A DNA stretch of 64,000 nt, taken from Taeniopygia guttata (taxonomy: Eukaryota > Chordata > Aves > Passeriformes > Estrildidae). The translations under genes were made by a program, and so were the position numbers. The notes under the pieces are model-generated. The model worked only from the letters and a program-made list of their open reading frames with translations, searched no databases and had not been told where the DNA came from. Positions 44,943 to 58,000 of the stretch are shown here, piece by piece; the first letter of the stretch is position 1, and the number at the start of each line of letters is the position of its first letter. The DNA is taken from NCBI RefSeq assembly GCF_048771995.1, contig NC_133032.1, forward strand, positions 32,061,501 to 32,125,500. Direction: 5' to 3'.

Positions 44943-47900
44943 AATTGCTTTGGTGTGCAGGATCTACAGTGAGCATTGTCTTTGTGGAATAGAGGATGGA
45001 TAATCACATGCTTTTTTCTTAAAAAATGCATCTTCCAGTTTGTTGGGTCTTTTTCAGCAGTTATGATCATTTGGTAAACTGTGGAAAAGGTTTGAACTTG
45101 CTGTGTGTAAATGTTGAGTTCAGGGAGCTTCTGGGGTCCCTCTTAATGAGTTACCTCTTAATCTAAGAGCTGAAAAACATGAATTTAGCTATTGCTCCCT
45201 CTTAACACTTTACAGACTCTCAGCCATGCTTGACAGGTGATCAAAAGCTAATTTTGGGTAAGCATTTAATTCTGCCCTTGCTGCCACTTCTCTTTGGGAC
45301 ACTAGTTTGAGATTCCTTAGCCTAGTGTGTGACTCCTTTTGATTCAGGACATCCCTAAAACAGAGCTTAACAACATTTCACATTAATAATAATAACGATT
45401 AAAAAATTCCAGCACTTTAGGCAATAATACTTATGGCGCTATTTTGTATAATGTTTCTTTTCCTATATATTGGTGGATTTTAAAGTGGATTTTATTTAAT
45501 GTGTTTATTGGATCTGAGTTTAAAAATTAAAAAAAATGTTTTATGTAAGATGATGTTCTTTTAATACAATAGTAATGCTGTATCCATTTAAGGAAAGATA
45601 CTGGGCTTTCACGTGACACAATGTGGAGGTGCCTTATCTTTCTAGATTGTTTTGTGGCCAATTAGCCTGTATGTTCTTCCATTACCTTCCTAGTTCTAAA
45701 GTTTCCATTCTTTGCTTAGGAATGTGCACTTAAGAAACAGTGCCTTTCTCTGCACAGCTTAGAAAATCAGAATTTAACATCAAGTTCTTGTTCCTGTGAA
45801 CCTCCTATAGTCAATTAATAGGGAAGGGATTGTGTTCTTTGTAATATCAAAAGTAGGTAAGGATCCTGTTTTCCTGCAATTCAGGGCTGCCCTGCTGGCA
45901 TTTTTGGTGCAGGCCAATTGTTAAGGTTCTAGATCTGTATGTCCCCAGCACTTAGGATTTGAGCTGCAGAAGGCACTGTAGAACTTGAAATTTAAGACAG
46001 TATTTTGCAAAGATAAACACTTAATATACCAATACCATGATGTTTCACACTTTGCTTTTTTTTTGTTTTTTTTTTAGGAGACTATCTTCACTTCAACATG
46101 AAGTGTGAAGTTTGTTAGTCACCACTTTTGTTTCTTTTTTACAGTTATTGTGGAAGGTAATATGAGAAAGTCTTGTTCTTGTGTGTTCATTTCTAGAGAG
46201 CATATTACCCTCAATGTACAGAAGCCAAACATAAAAGTATGGAATTACATTTCATTGCAAATTAGTGAGTACTGTTAATAAGTGGGACAATGTGTCTGTC
46301 TAAAACTTCTCAAAATAGTAGTTTCAATTTGTCTTTGCATTTTTGCATTTTGTATAATGCTTTACAGGGTTTTAATTCTGTCCTAAAACTTAGTATTTGT
46401 GTTTCAGTAGGCTTTTGAATTTCTGCTGTACTTTACAGACATTTTAGTATTGCTGCTTGGTAACTTTTTTAGTCAACTGTTATCTTGAAGGTGATTGTGC
46501 TGCACTTTGTAGCACCTTTTCTTGTTAAGCTTTTTGCCTTGTTAGGGAAGGATCTAGCAAAGGCTATATTAGGCACACAGAAATGTTAAACAGATACTTG
46601 CTAGTCAGATGAGAAAGTAATAGCTGCTCTTATTGCAACATATAAAAAATTTCAACTTCCAAAGCATAATTATGGGCTCTTTATTTAGAATTTTAGCATC
46701 TACTTGTCAAAGATACAGAAGAAATGGTGTAAAACGTGCATAGACTCTGAATAACTTTGTGTAACCTCTTATTTAAGAAGGGCTGGATGTTCCATCATCC
46801 TTTACTTTGCTCCTGATGAAGGATTTAAAGCAAGGGATTTGTTCAAGCCTAAAGTAGACAAGCTGAGCACAAGATTAAACAGGTGCAGAGTGTGAATGTT
46901 ATCTGTGCATGATCTCTGTTCACAGAGTGTGCTTTGAAGCAGCCTGTGGTGAGAACAGCAGAGCTGTAGGTGTGAGGGAACATCCAATGTGGAGATGTCC
47001 AGTTGATCAGGCTGCTGCCATTCCCTCCTGTCTCCCAGCTACCTCTCCCCTCCTGCCTGCAGCACAGAACTGGCGGAAGGCTGCAGTGATTTCTCTTTCT
47101 AGGACACTTTCCCACTGTCCCTGAGTTGTGCTATAGCCTGACAGGAATGAGATTTCTTCCTTCCAGCTTGCTTGAACTCTTCTATGCCCAGCTTCCGTGT
47201 TAGCTGCATACTATGCAAGCACATGAGCAATTTTTAGGATATATATATAATATGCCTTCATGTAATGGCTTATAGGCTATTAGTCATAATAAAATGAAGG
47301 CAAAGTTTGTAGAGTATAATACATAGTATTTGTTAAACCAATTCCTAAAAACCGAAAAAACCTTTATAAGCTTTCAAGCATGAAAACTTTTGTTTCCTCA
47401 AGTTTAAGATAACACATTCATTTGCTCTCTCTTTGAGAACAAATGTTTTCTCCTTTATTCTGTATCAAGTAGAAACTATAATTCCTTGCTGAGTCTTTCA
47501 TAACTTTGCCTCTCTCTACTTAAAAATTTCTGCTTTCTTTTGTCAGTCCCAGCATTTTATCAGAAAAGCAGAGTAATTATCCAGAACTGATGCCCACACA
47601 TGGAATATATCAGCATAGATCTAGTGGTATAATTATACTTCAGGAACTCTGCCTGTTCATTTTCCTTTTGAAAGAGGCCCTTTGAGAAATGGAGGAAAAA
47701 GTGTCAAGATCTGAGCATGGCAGAGACTGTATAGAATATGACTCATGCACAAGCACATTGGAGATCACAGCACTGTTTTCTGCATTATCTGGGCATTTAA
47801 ATCCTTAATCTGAGGAACAGGCGATTCTGGAAAAAGTAATGTACCTTCCTCACTCACTGAGGACATTATTGCACTGTCTCTTTCATAAATCATTTGTAAA

Positions 47901-48935
47901 TAATGAAAAGAAAGCATCTGTATGTTGACATGTGGGAAAAACAAAGTTCAATTAAAAATTATTAGACCATATTAGCAAAGCAGATGACCTCTATTTACTG
48001 TGAAAGTCAGAAGCTGCTCTCTAAAGATGACTTAGATTGCAGTTCCTTGAGCAGTTCTCTCAGAGGTGGTGTTTGAGTTTATGGTATTCTGTGCCATCTG
48101 TAGTTAATGAACTCTTAATAAATTGGTTCTTAAAATACATACATAAATAAGTGAAGGTTAATGATAGAAATACCACATACATGTCTGGCTAACATCATGG
48201 ATTCTAGTACAAGAATGAGTCATCAGTCTCTGTCACTTGTATTTGAAGTTTTTTGGTAATGTAATTGAAAGTTTTCCGAAATTTAGGCCTTCTATAAATT
48301 TAGGCCATCCAGTGGTCACCTGTAAAGCTGTGTCAGAAATCTGAATTCATTTGCAGTAGCATTAATGAATTTTCAATAGATTTTCACTAGAATTGGTTCA
48401 TGCCTATATTTCATAAATTACCAAGTAGCTATATAATTTTTTTAATACAAATACATGTGTAGTCTACTTTTTTAAGTTTACAATTGATTATTCTATTTTT
48501 TTCTTGAATCAACTCTTGTTGTAAGGGCTTATAATTTATCCAAATGTTTTCCTATGTCCTCTGAAATATTTGTTGAATGCCTCTTAAGTTTAAACACGTT
48601 TCTGACATTTGTCACAACACATCAATCTAATTTATACTGTTTGCAGAACTTATAGTGTAAATTCCAAAAAGACATTGTCTTTTACCTACTTCTTTCTTAC
48701 TTCATTGCTAAAGCAGTTGATAAATTTTTGTCAAGTCAAGATTTACTTTTAATTGTCCCTAATATCTCAGAAAATTTCCTGCCGGATCTGTCAAAGATCT
48801 GCTTTTTAACAACACAGCCATGTATGTCCTTGCCTATTTGGCCTTGTTCATGTGTATGAAGCAGTTGCCCCCACTGTTTTATTTTTTGTGTGTCCCTGTA
48901 AGCTTTTATGTTTTATTTCTGTCTCCTTTTCTCAG

Positions 48936-49077
48936 GTTCCAAATGTTGTGGGTTTTTATCATGAACCGGATGAGCTCCCAGAGCAGCTCATCTGCTCAGC
49001 GCAGGCGAATGGCTCTAGGAATTGTCATTCTCCTCCTGGTTGATGTCATCTGGGTGGCCTCTTCAGAACTCACTTCT
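48936..49077 (+). CDS. SLC35F5: SLC35F5 coding exon A (first recognisable)
   Basis: Acceptor is CTTTTCTCAG; the exon opens G TTC CAA ATG, so seven bases precede the first ATG in an open frame. It encodes residues 1-45 including [13 protein letters not shown] and helix 1 ([20 protein letters not shown]). Donor is TCT|GTGAGT. Confidence 0.93.
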
Positions 49078-52000
49078 GTGAGTATTCTTCCACACATTTT
49101 AAAGAGAAAATGCAGCAGAAACGAGGTTATCAAACACTTGGTGTTTCACCACCCTGAATCCACTAAAACTTACAGATAAGTTCAATTCAGTGCCCATTTC
49201 TTTTGAGACAGAAGGTGTTACTGATGACTTAAAAAGGAAACAGCATGAACTCATCACTGTGTACTGTAATCAGGGAGTTCATTTTGTTATTGCTATATTG
49301 ATTACACTAATGCCCATATGGTTCCCAAAAATTAGTAAATGTGCTGTAACATGGCAGGCTGATTGTTGTGATGAATTGTAGTTCAGAACATCCAGAAGTT
49401 CAGGATGAAAGGACTCATGTAATGGAGCTTAAACCCTGTAATTTCATTAGTTCATATATTAACCATATTGAAACTGTTGTATTTATTTCATGTTAAATTT
49501 TAGGACTTAAACCAGAGGTTTAGCAGTGGAAATGGAGTTTTTAATAAATTCATAAATTCATTTCTCTGAACTGTTATGTTCTAGATCAGTTTTGAAACTA
49601 AGCATATACAAATGTTTGTGCTTATCATGTGGTATTAATAAAACATTTTTTGTAATGGGCTGGTGGAGTCACTTTTGATACTGAAATGTTATTTAGCCAG
49701 AGTAATCTTCTCTAATTTATGATTAATATATTACTGGTTATAAAAGTGGTCTTCAATTTACAAAATATTTGTATGTAAATGTATTTTCGGTGCTATTTGA
49801 TTTCAGTAGCAGATAAATGTGTTGCTTGGTGAGATACAAGTAATAAGTAGTTTTCTTTCTGTGGCATTGTTTCTTACAAGTCTTCTTTTTGTTGGCATTG
49901 GAGGTAGTTTGGGAGAGGGTTCCCCCAGAACACGTAGAGCCACTTGCTTCCTTTGGTCATCCACGCCAGTACTTACAACTGTGGTATTTTGGGAACCAGA
50001 CTGTTCTGGATTCTCTATTTACACCTGATCATTAATTTGTGAACTCTTACCTATTTGTTAATTTTGGATGCTGCAATTATTTTCTTTCCACAGTATGTTT
50101 TTTCAAGGTACAACAAACCCTTTTTCAGTACATTTGCAAAAACATCCATGTTTGTTCTGTACCTCTTCGGATTTATTGTTTGGAAGCCATGGAGGCAACA
50201 GTGTACTCGTGGGTTTCGTGGAAGGCATGCAGCTTTTGTAAGTATTGTAACTCTAGATGTTGTGATATTTTTCTAAGTTTGTACAGAACTAAATCCCCTT
50301 GAAATGGACACTAGAGAAGAGCAAAGGTTGCATATTTGAGATGTAAGGTGAATCATGCCACAGGCAGCCATAACAGTTGTCTTGTGAAAGGATGAGAGGC
50401 AAGAAAAAGCAATTTGAGATGTGTCAGGAGTTGTAAGAAATGCTCTGCTGGGCCAGGCCATCGGTCCCTGCAGCCTGGTTTTGTATCCTGGGCAATTGCA
50501 GAGGATAACTCCTCTTAACAAGAGCTTATGAAACTCACTGCTGGCTCTTGGTTCCCTTTAACTCCCCAACATCTGCAGCCAATGGAATCAGAACTTGAAC
50601 TTTGTAGTTGAGTTTTAGCATGACTCTTTTTGTCTCTGGCACAACTATGAACTGTTTGCTGACTGTTTTGTGGGGTTTAAAGTTACATTTAGTAGGGGTG
50701 GTAGAATTATGTTTTTGTTGTTGTTAATGTTGTTTTTTTATAACTTTTATGCATGTGACCTTCTGATGCCCATTCCAGAGTTAGTTATAGTTTGTGCTAG
50801 AACCTAAAATTGTTGTTATATGACAGAAATACTGGGGTTTTTTTCCAAGAAATGCTGGGAAGAACAGTTGTTCTGGGCCAGTGTTTCAGGATGCTGAGCA
50901 GCAGCACTCAGGAAGCAGGAAGGCATTTGGCCTTATACTAATCTCACATAAAAAACCCCAGAAAATGTGATCCAAGAACATGCTGTTAATCAACATGTCT
51001 TCATAGAAAATAGCTTGTGTGAAAGAAACTGATTTAAGATTTTCTGGGTATGTTAGACTTCACTGATAGTGACAGTTGCAGGCATAACATATCATATTTA
51101 AAGTGTTACATGATTTTTATCTAATTTCTTTTTTTAAGAAAAGACAAAGCACAAAGAACAACTGAAAAATATTAAAAAAAAATTCTTGAGTTAAACACAG
51201 AGCATTTAAAGTTGGCTGATATCTTGATACACTTTTTGCTAGATCAGCCTTTACTACCAAGTGTTTGTGTGTAATATGGCATGTGTTAGACTTGGTGATG
51301 TTCAGAATCTTCATAAGATAATTTGGGAATAAACAGAACTTAGTTTCTTTGCTGACAGTAATGAAATATGAACTGGAAAGCAGTGACTAATAGTGCCCAG
51401 TCTGTCACATGTTGTGTGTGGCACTCATGACACTGCTACTGGAATCCCATTATTTTTCCTTTTCAAAAGAACAGTGCAGACAGGACTGTAATGTGCTGTT
51501 AGAAAATTCCTTCCCCCTCAAGTGGTGTAGTTAAATAGTCAACTCTGTAATTATTGCAAGTACCTTTAAAGTGTCTTGTGTTTATTAGTCTGCACTACAC
51601 ATCCATTTATATGGTTTTATTTCAATGATTGCTTGGAGAAACACTCACACTTTACTTTTAAGTTTTTTTCCACATGGAGGCTTTGTTTAATAGTTTAGCT
51701 ACCATCATGGTGGAACAGCAAGCTGCAGATCAGGGAATATTGGTTTGGTAAGGTGTAGACAGGAGGAGGGAAAGGAACTCAGCCTCATTAAAATGAAGAA
51801 AGAAGCAGCTTGTTAATAGATGCACAATCATTTAGTGGGAATTGTGTCCCTAAGACTGAATTTTGCAGGTTTTCTGTATCTGAGAGCCTCATCCTGCATT
51901 CATACCCAAGTAGTTTAATTCACTGGGGTTCAAGAGGTACAAGGAAGTACTGAAATTAATTACTGAACTTGTAAGCCCTCTTGGTATTAGGCAGGAGGGC

Positions 52001-55000
52001 TGAGAGGAGAGAGGGAATTTTGACAGAGTGATGGAAAAAGTAATAAAAAACCCTTACTCTTCAAAAATTTCAGTTACTAATAACTTTGCCTTGGTAGTTT
52101 ATTACATTAAAATTTCTGTAATTAGTTTGCAGATGCTGAAGGTTATTTTGCTGCTTGTACAACAGATAGCACTGTGAACAGTTCTCTGGTAAGTGCCTTA
52201 ATTTATGAAGGTCAATGCTTCACAGTGACTTGGCACAACTATCTTGACCTACTGTATATAAAATACGGCAGTTTTAAGTGTAATAGCTTTTGTCAAAGGG
52301 GATTGGTAATTTGCCTGCTTGTATGTTACTAATAAGTAGTGCAAATAATGGTATTGCTTACTATAAGAAATATGGGTTCTCGGCTCAATAAAGCACTCAA
52401 CTGAATGTTTCTCTAGTAGTTTGTCAGAGAAATATTTTGTGCAGAGAAAACCTTTACATATTCAACTCAGTAACATTTGTTTAATAGAGTCGGGGTAGGA
52501 ATTGAGTATTGCAAATTATTGTATGGATACTTTATACAGAATTACTTGAAGAGATGTTTTTTTCAGATGTATTCTTCATTTAAGTTTTTGGGGATTTTCA
52601 ACTTTATCTATCTGTATTTAAGAATAAAATCTTGGCCTTCTCAGTTCATTAAGATCATGTGACTCTACAAAATTGGGCAATTTTGCATTAATTTAAATGT
52701 CTGCCAAAATTCTTGTCCTAAACAAGCCTAACGAAAATCCAACTATCAGCTCTTTTTCATGACTTCACTTTTACAGTTTATTAATTTAATCTAAACAAGT
52801 AGCTGAAAATTTGTTAGCTAAAGTTTTAATTGCCTGAACTACTTCTAAGTGTCTTTTGTATTGTAGATCTTTCCCGAAGATTTTTGATGTGTAGGTCTAG
52901 GGAAGAGAATAAGGGATTTTAGGGTCATGGGAAGAAAATGAGTACATGAATTTTACTACATACATTTTGTATTTCATGTTTCTAGTTTATAATGTGGGCA
53001 GAAGCTATAGCTAATGAAATATCTGTAATACTGATGACTTATTTTTAATTTTAAATCAGTAGGTGGGAATTTTCTGGCCATAAATTTTGTGTGCATGAGG
53101 ATACACACAAAAGAGCACAGTTCTCTTTAAGTACTGTGTTTTACCAAGATGTGTAACATATAGTATATTGTATACATGAATTTTGACAAGTCTATCCCCT
53201 GTGTGCAGACATGCTTTAAGTCTGGTTCTCTTACTATTCACCAAGCTTTTCTTTATTTGTTTTTTTAATTCACTAAATAAATTCTACTGGTAATAATTTA
53301 AATATCCTGCTTAACTGTATTTTTACTTATACTGATTCATTGCAGAGTGAACCGTTATATGTTCCTGTAAAGTTTCATGATTTGCCAACTGAAAAAAATG
53401 GCAGTAATAGTAGTGATGCAGAGAAAAGTGAGTAAAGACTTTTGGAATGCTGTAATGTTCGTTCTTTGGTGCAGGAGTTACTTTTCTCTTTGTTTAGTAT
53501 AGCTGCTGTCATGTTGCAGGACGTGCTTCCCCTTCCTCCCCTCCTCTTTTTTTTTTTTTTTTCCTTCTCCTTTCTGAAATCTCTTATTGCATGAATTGCA
53601 ATCTCATATATTTACTTTCAGGCAGAGAAAACATAGGCCTGTCGTTCAGTTTACCTTTCTTGGTCACTACAGATGCAGCCTATGTTTATCTCAAGGGACC
53701 AACTGGGTTCAGTACTTGTGGTTCTTTCCTTTTGGCCTTGTAAGACCAGCAGCAGTGAGTCAGCCTCTGGAAAAACAAGCTATTGTCCTTTTTAGAGCAG
53801 GAGCAAAGCAGTCAAAGTAAGAATTTCAACAGTCTGTGTGCATTCTGGTTTTATTTAAGCCTCACTATCTTGTGATAGTACCTGAACAGGCCTAACTGTC
53901 CCAGAATTGTGGGAAGATTGGCTTCCAAACATCCAATTAGCCAATTCTCAGCAGAGAGTTCCTGCTTATCAAAGGGAAGCTCTCTTAATTTCTACATGGC
54001 ACACATCAGGGACCACTTTGGTAGGCTCTGCTTCCTATGGCAACATGCACCAATCACTTCAGAATTGTTCCAGCTGCAGCCTTCCCTTTACTTTTTTTAG
54101 GAAATAAAGTATTGTTTCACATTGATTTAAGCTAATATTTGCCTGTAGTGTTTAGTGTAATGTTTTCTTTACAGAGGAAGCTAATGATACTAAAATAACC
54201 TTCTAAATAAAACCTGATCCTAGTTTGCAAGATTAGTTAGAGAGTGGATTTCAAAAGGGCAAGTCACTTTATGGTCTCTTCTAAGCTTTGAGGTCTGTTG
54301 GACTTTAATCTTCTAAATGAGTCATTGTACTTGCAGTTAGGTATAGTTGTATGCAGGTTTTGCTTGTCTGGCTATTAAACAATTAAAGAAAATCTGATAT
54401 ATATAATGCTTTTCAAGATGGAATAATTCCTGTCTAAAAATGTGTTGCTACCTTTTGTTGATATTTTTGACAGGGAGCAGGGGTGGTGCTTTTCAGTGAG
54501 GTTTTCATGGGTGGACAACTTACTGATTGAAAATAGTAATTAATTGTGCTTTGTCTTATTAGTGGCCTCCTGAATAGCAAAATATTAGTTTAATAAATCA
54601 TGATGGCATGTCTTCTAATTGGATAAGAACCTGTTATTTGTGCAGTATTGTAATCAATGGTGTGTTACAATATCATAGTTTTATTTGCATATTGTGTTGG
54701 CTTAAAAAGTTTAATAATAATATGAATATTTTTATTTTTTTTTTTAATTTTTGTTCTTTTGTTTCCTTCTCTCAAGCACCCAAGAAGCCTCGTGTGAGGT
54801 TCAGTAACATCATGGAGATCCGGCAGCTCCCATCCAGCCATGCTTTGGAGGCAAAGCTGTCCCGCATGTCATATCCAAACGTGAAGGAGCAGGAATCCAT
54901 CTTAAAAACTGTAGGAAAACTCACTGCAAGCCAAGTAGCAAAAATTAGCTTTTTCTTTTGCTTCGTGGTATGTGCTCCATTCTTCCACAAAACTTAAGAT

Positions 55001-58000
55001 GCATTTAAAACTTGTATAATAATAGTTAATAAGTATTGAGATGACTTGTATTCTTTAAACCTTATTTTTTAAATGTGCTGTAAGAAGTTAAACTTTTCTT
55101 GTGTAAGATTTAATTATGGATTTGCTGGTAGATGCTGTTGCTCATCATACCTCAGTTCTGGGGGTAGAAAGAGATTCCAGTGGCAGGATTTTTGAGACAG
55201 AAAAATGTAGAGGGCAGATCAGTGATGCCTTGTCTAGAAGGCATCACCTTCACTGATACTGCCAGATGGATTCTATGTAATGTGGACTCATTATGGCTTT
55301 TCCTTAGGAAGTAGAGCTATTTAAGCATTATTGTTATTATCATTATCAACAATAATACCACTGATGCATGTACCAGAAAATAGTGGTGTAATTTTTTCTG
55401 GGGTAGTGTCTTCATGTCCAAATCAAATCCTGTTTCGTGTGTTCATGGACACTACTGGCATGTGCATGTATTTCTGCTTGGACTTTATGAATATTTCTAC
55501 TAAGACTAGAGAGTGGTTACTTCCCTTAGAATATATCTGAGATCTTGCTAGTGAGATCTCAATCAAAAAGTAAGAAAACATGTGCCATTTTTTTCCTTTT
55601 TGGAGGAATTAAGAAGTATTTTTTAGGCATTAAGCATAAGAGATGCTCGTTTTTAACAGTGGAGATGTGTGCTGGTTTTAAGTACTCTGAAAAACCTCAT
55701 TAGGGTGACTTATGTCACATATATTACTGAAATTTCTTTGCAGCCCTTGTGCAGTTATTATCGTAAAGCTCTCCAAAACAAGTCAAAAGTACCTTTAGTT
55801 ACTACAGACTAGCTATTATAATGTCATTTTAATTACTTTCAAGTTCTGAAGTATGTTATTTCGTTATTGAATATGTACTTGAATATGGTTGGTTTGAGCC
55901 AGTTCTAAGTTTGCTGCTGTCTTTTAATATTGTTTCCACTTTAATAGAAGTTGGAAGTCTCTTTAAACTAAAAATTTAGTTCTGATTTTATTTTTAAATA
56001 ACTGTAGTTTTTTGGGTTTTTTTTAAGTAGGATTTTATTGCAGTGAGAAACTTAAGCTCTGTTGTTGCTACCCATATAATAACAAATGATTTTTATTTTT
56101 CCCCAGTGGTTCTTGGCAAATTTCTCATACCAAGAAGCTCTGTCAGATACCCAAGTGGCCATAGTTAATATCTTGTCATCAACCTCTGGTAAGTTTTATT
56201 TACACCACCAGAAGTGCATTACAACACTGTTTATATCATAAAAATCTTGTTACAATGGATTTGTGTAACATTTTTGCTTGCAGATTTGACCTAAAGGCAT
56301 TGAATGTGTGTGTTTAGAAAGTTCATTTTGCATTTGCAGAGGTTTTTTAAAGTACTTTCATGTTTCCCCTGCTTCTTGTGTGTGTACTACTGCAGCTACA
56401 TCTGTATATTAAAGGAATATATTTGCAGTATAATAACTTTGAAACTGTGTAGTTTTCTGAGCAAACTACTGGAAAAACTTGATTGTATAAACCCCTCTGA
56501 ATTTCTCTTGCAGGGCTTTTTACATTAATCTTAGCTGCAGTCTTTCCCAGTAACAGTGGAGATCGGTTTACCCTGTCCAAATTATTAGCTGTTATTTTAA
56601 GGTAAGATAATGTGAGGGAACATCTGCTCCAAAACTCCCTGGTACAGTGAGAGGACAACTGTACCTGCTGGACCTGTGTTATCTGTGACAATAGATGATA
56701 TCCATCACTTTTCCTTGTTTCACAGTTGAATTGAGCAACTGAATTAAGGATTCTTAAATGCTTTGTATCATGAACCATTTCCAAATCTCATTCTCCTGTA
56801 GGAAATTAGATTAATTTCTGTTGGAAATAGATACATTTATTTTCTTGTTGTTCATTTGTGGTTTGTTTTATTTTTGTGTAATAGTGAAAAAGTTTGACAC
56901 TCAGTGTTTTCAGCGTCTTTAATTAAATGCCTGCTGCATTGTTCTAGGAAATTAAAAGTAGCATTTGTTGGTTTTAACTTGGGATTATATCTTAGCAGTT
57001 GAGAACTTTTGTCTTTCCAGAAGTGGGTTTTGGTTAACTAAAAATGCCTAAAGATAGAACTGTGTATCTCTTATCTGTTTTCGTAAAGAAGTTCCTGAGT
57101 CCAAGCAACATTTTGCATTTCTTCTTTGTTTTTTTTTTTTGCTAGCATTGGTGGTGTGGTACTTGTTAACCTTTCTGGATCTGAAAAATCTGCTGGAAAA
57201 GATACCATAGGTATTTACTTACGGGTGTTATTTCTGGAATATGCAGTGATCAGTACCTTCTGACAGTACTAAGTAGTCATATAGCAAGCTCTGTATCTCT
57301 TATTCATGTAACATTTCACAATCTGGCTTTTTAGTTTAAACTTCTAAAACTTGCCATTTTTGATAAATTTCCATCCTATGTGTATATTGGGAAAGTATTT
57401 CTATTTTAGAGCTTTCTCCCTTTTCCCATGTTTTCCATTTAGTAATGGATTCTGTAATCAATGGAAATTTAGGAGAGTTGATCCTGCTGTCATAACATGT
57501 TTGGCATATCTCAAAGGAGTATTTTTTCCATTTTTCCAGGTTCCATTTGGTCTCTTGTAGGAGCAATGCTGTATGCTGTCTACATAGTAATGATAAAAAG
57601 GAAAGTAGATAGAGAAGATAAACTTGACATACCAATGTTCTTTGGTAAGACTAAAAGTAAATCTGTTGAAAGTTTTAATTCACTGTGTGATTAAATGATA
57701 TGCTTTTAGTCACTGAACTGTGTCTGAGTGGTAAAGGGGCTTAGAAAAGCCAAGGAAGAGAAAGCCTCTTACTCCCATGGTTGTGAGTCCTTTAGAGACT
57801 GGTTGTGTGAATTGTTTCTTTTTTAGAGCCTTAACAATGAGAGGAACTTCCTGTAGGTACGCAGACAGCCCCACTGACTTAATGAGATTTCTAGTTTCTA
57901 TTTTCTTTTCAATTTCAGACCTGTAAATATCTGATGCAAATTTAGTTTGTGAATTTCAGGTTAAATTTCTTACATTTGTTTCCTTTGAAAGATTTAAAAT

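Larger units (their letters stand above)
41521..48935 (+). other. SLC35F5: Presumed SLC35F5 intron 1
   Basis: This 7.4 kb AT-rich stretch follows the proposed exon 1 donor. It holds CR1 pieces at 41890-42195 and 44845-44942. It also holds two exon-like segments with acceptor and donor signals (42868-42955 and 44437-44504) that do not join in frame with the coding exons. Nothing else is recognisable. Confidence 0.55.

Noticed and set aside
52132..52188. Alternative acceptor TTTGCAG for SLC35F5 exon C
   Set aside because: Although it looks stronger than TAATTAG, using it would remove seven bases, break the reading frame and delete the conserved FAD of FADAEGYF.
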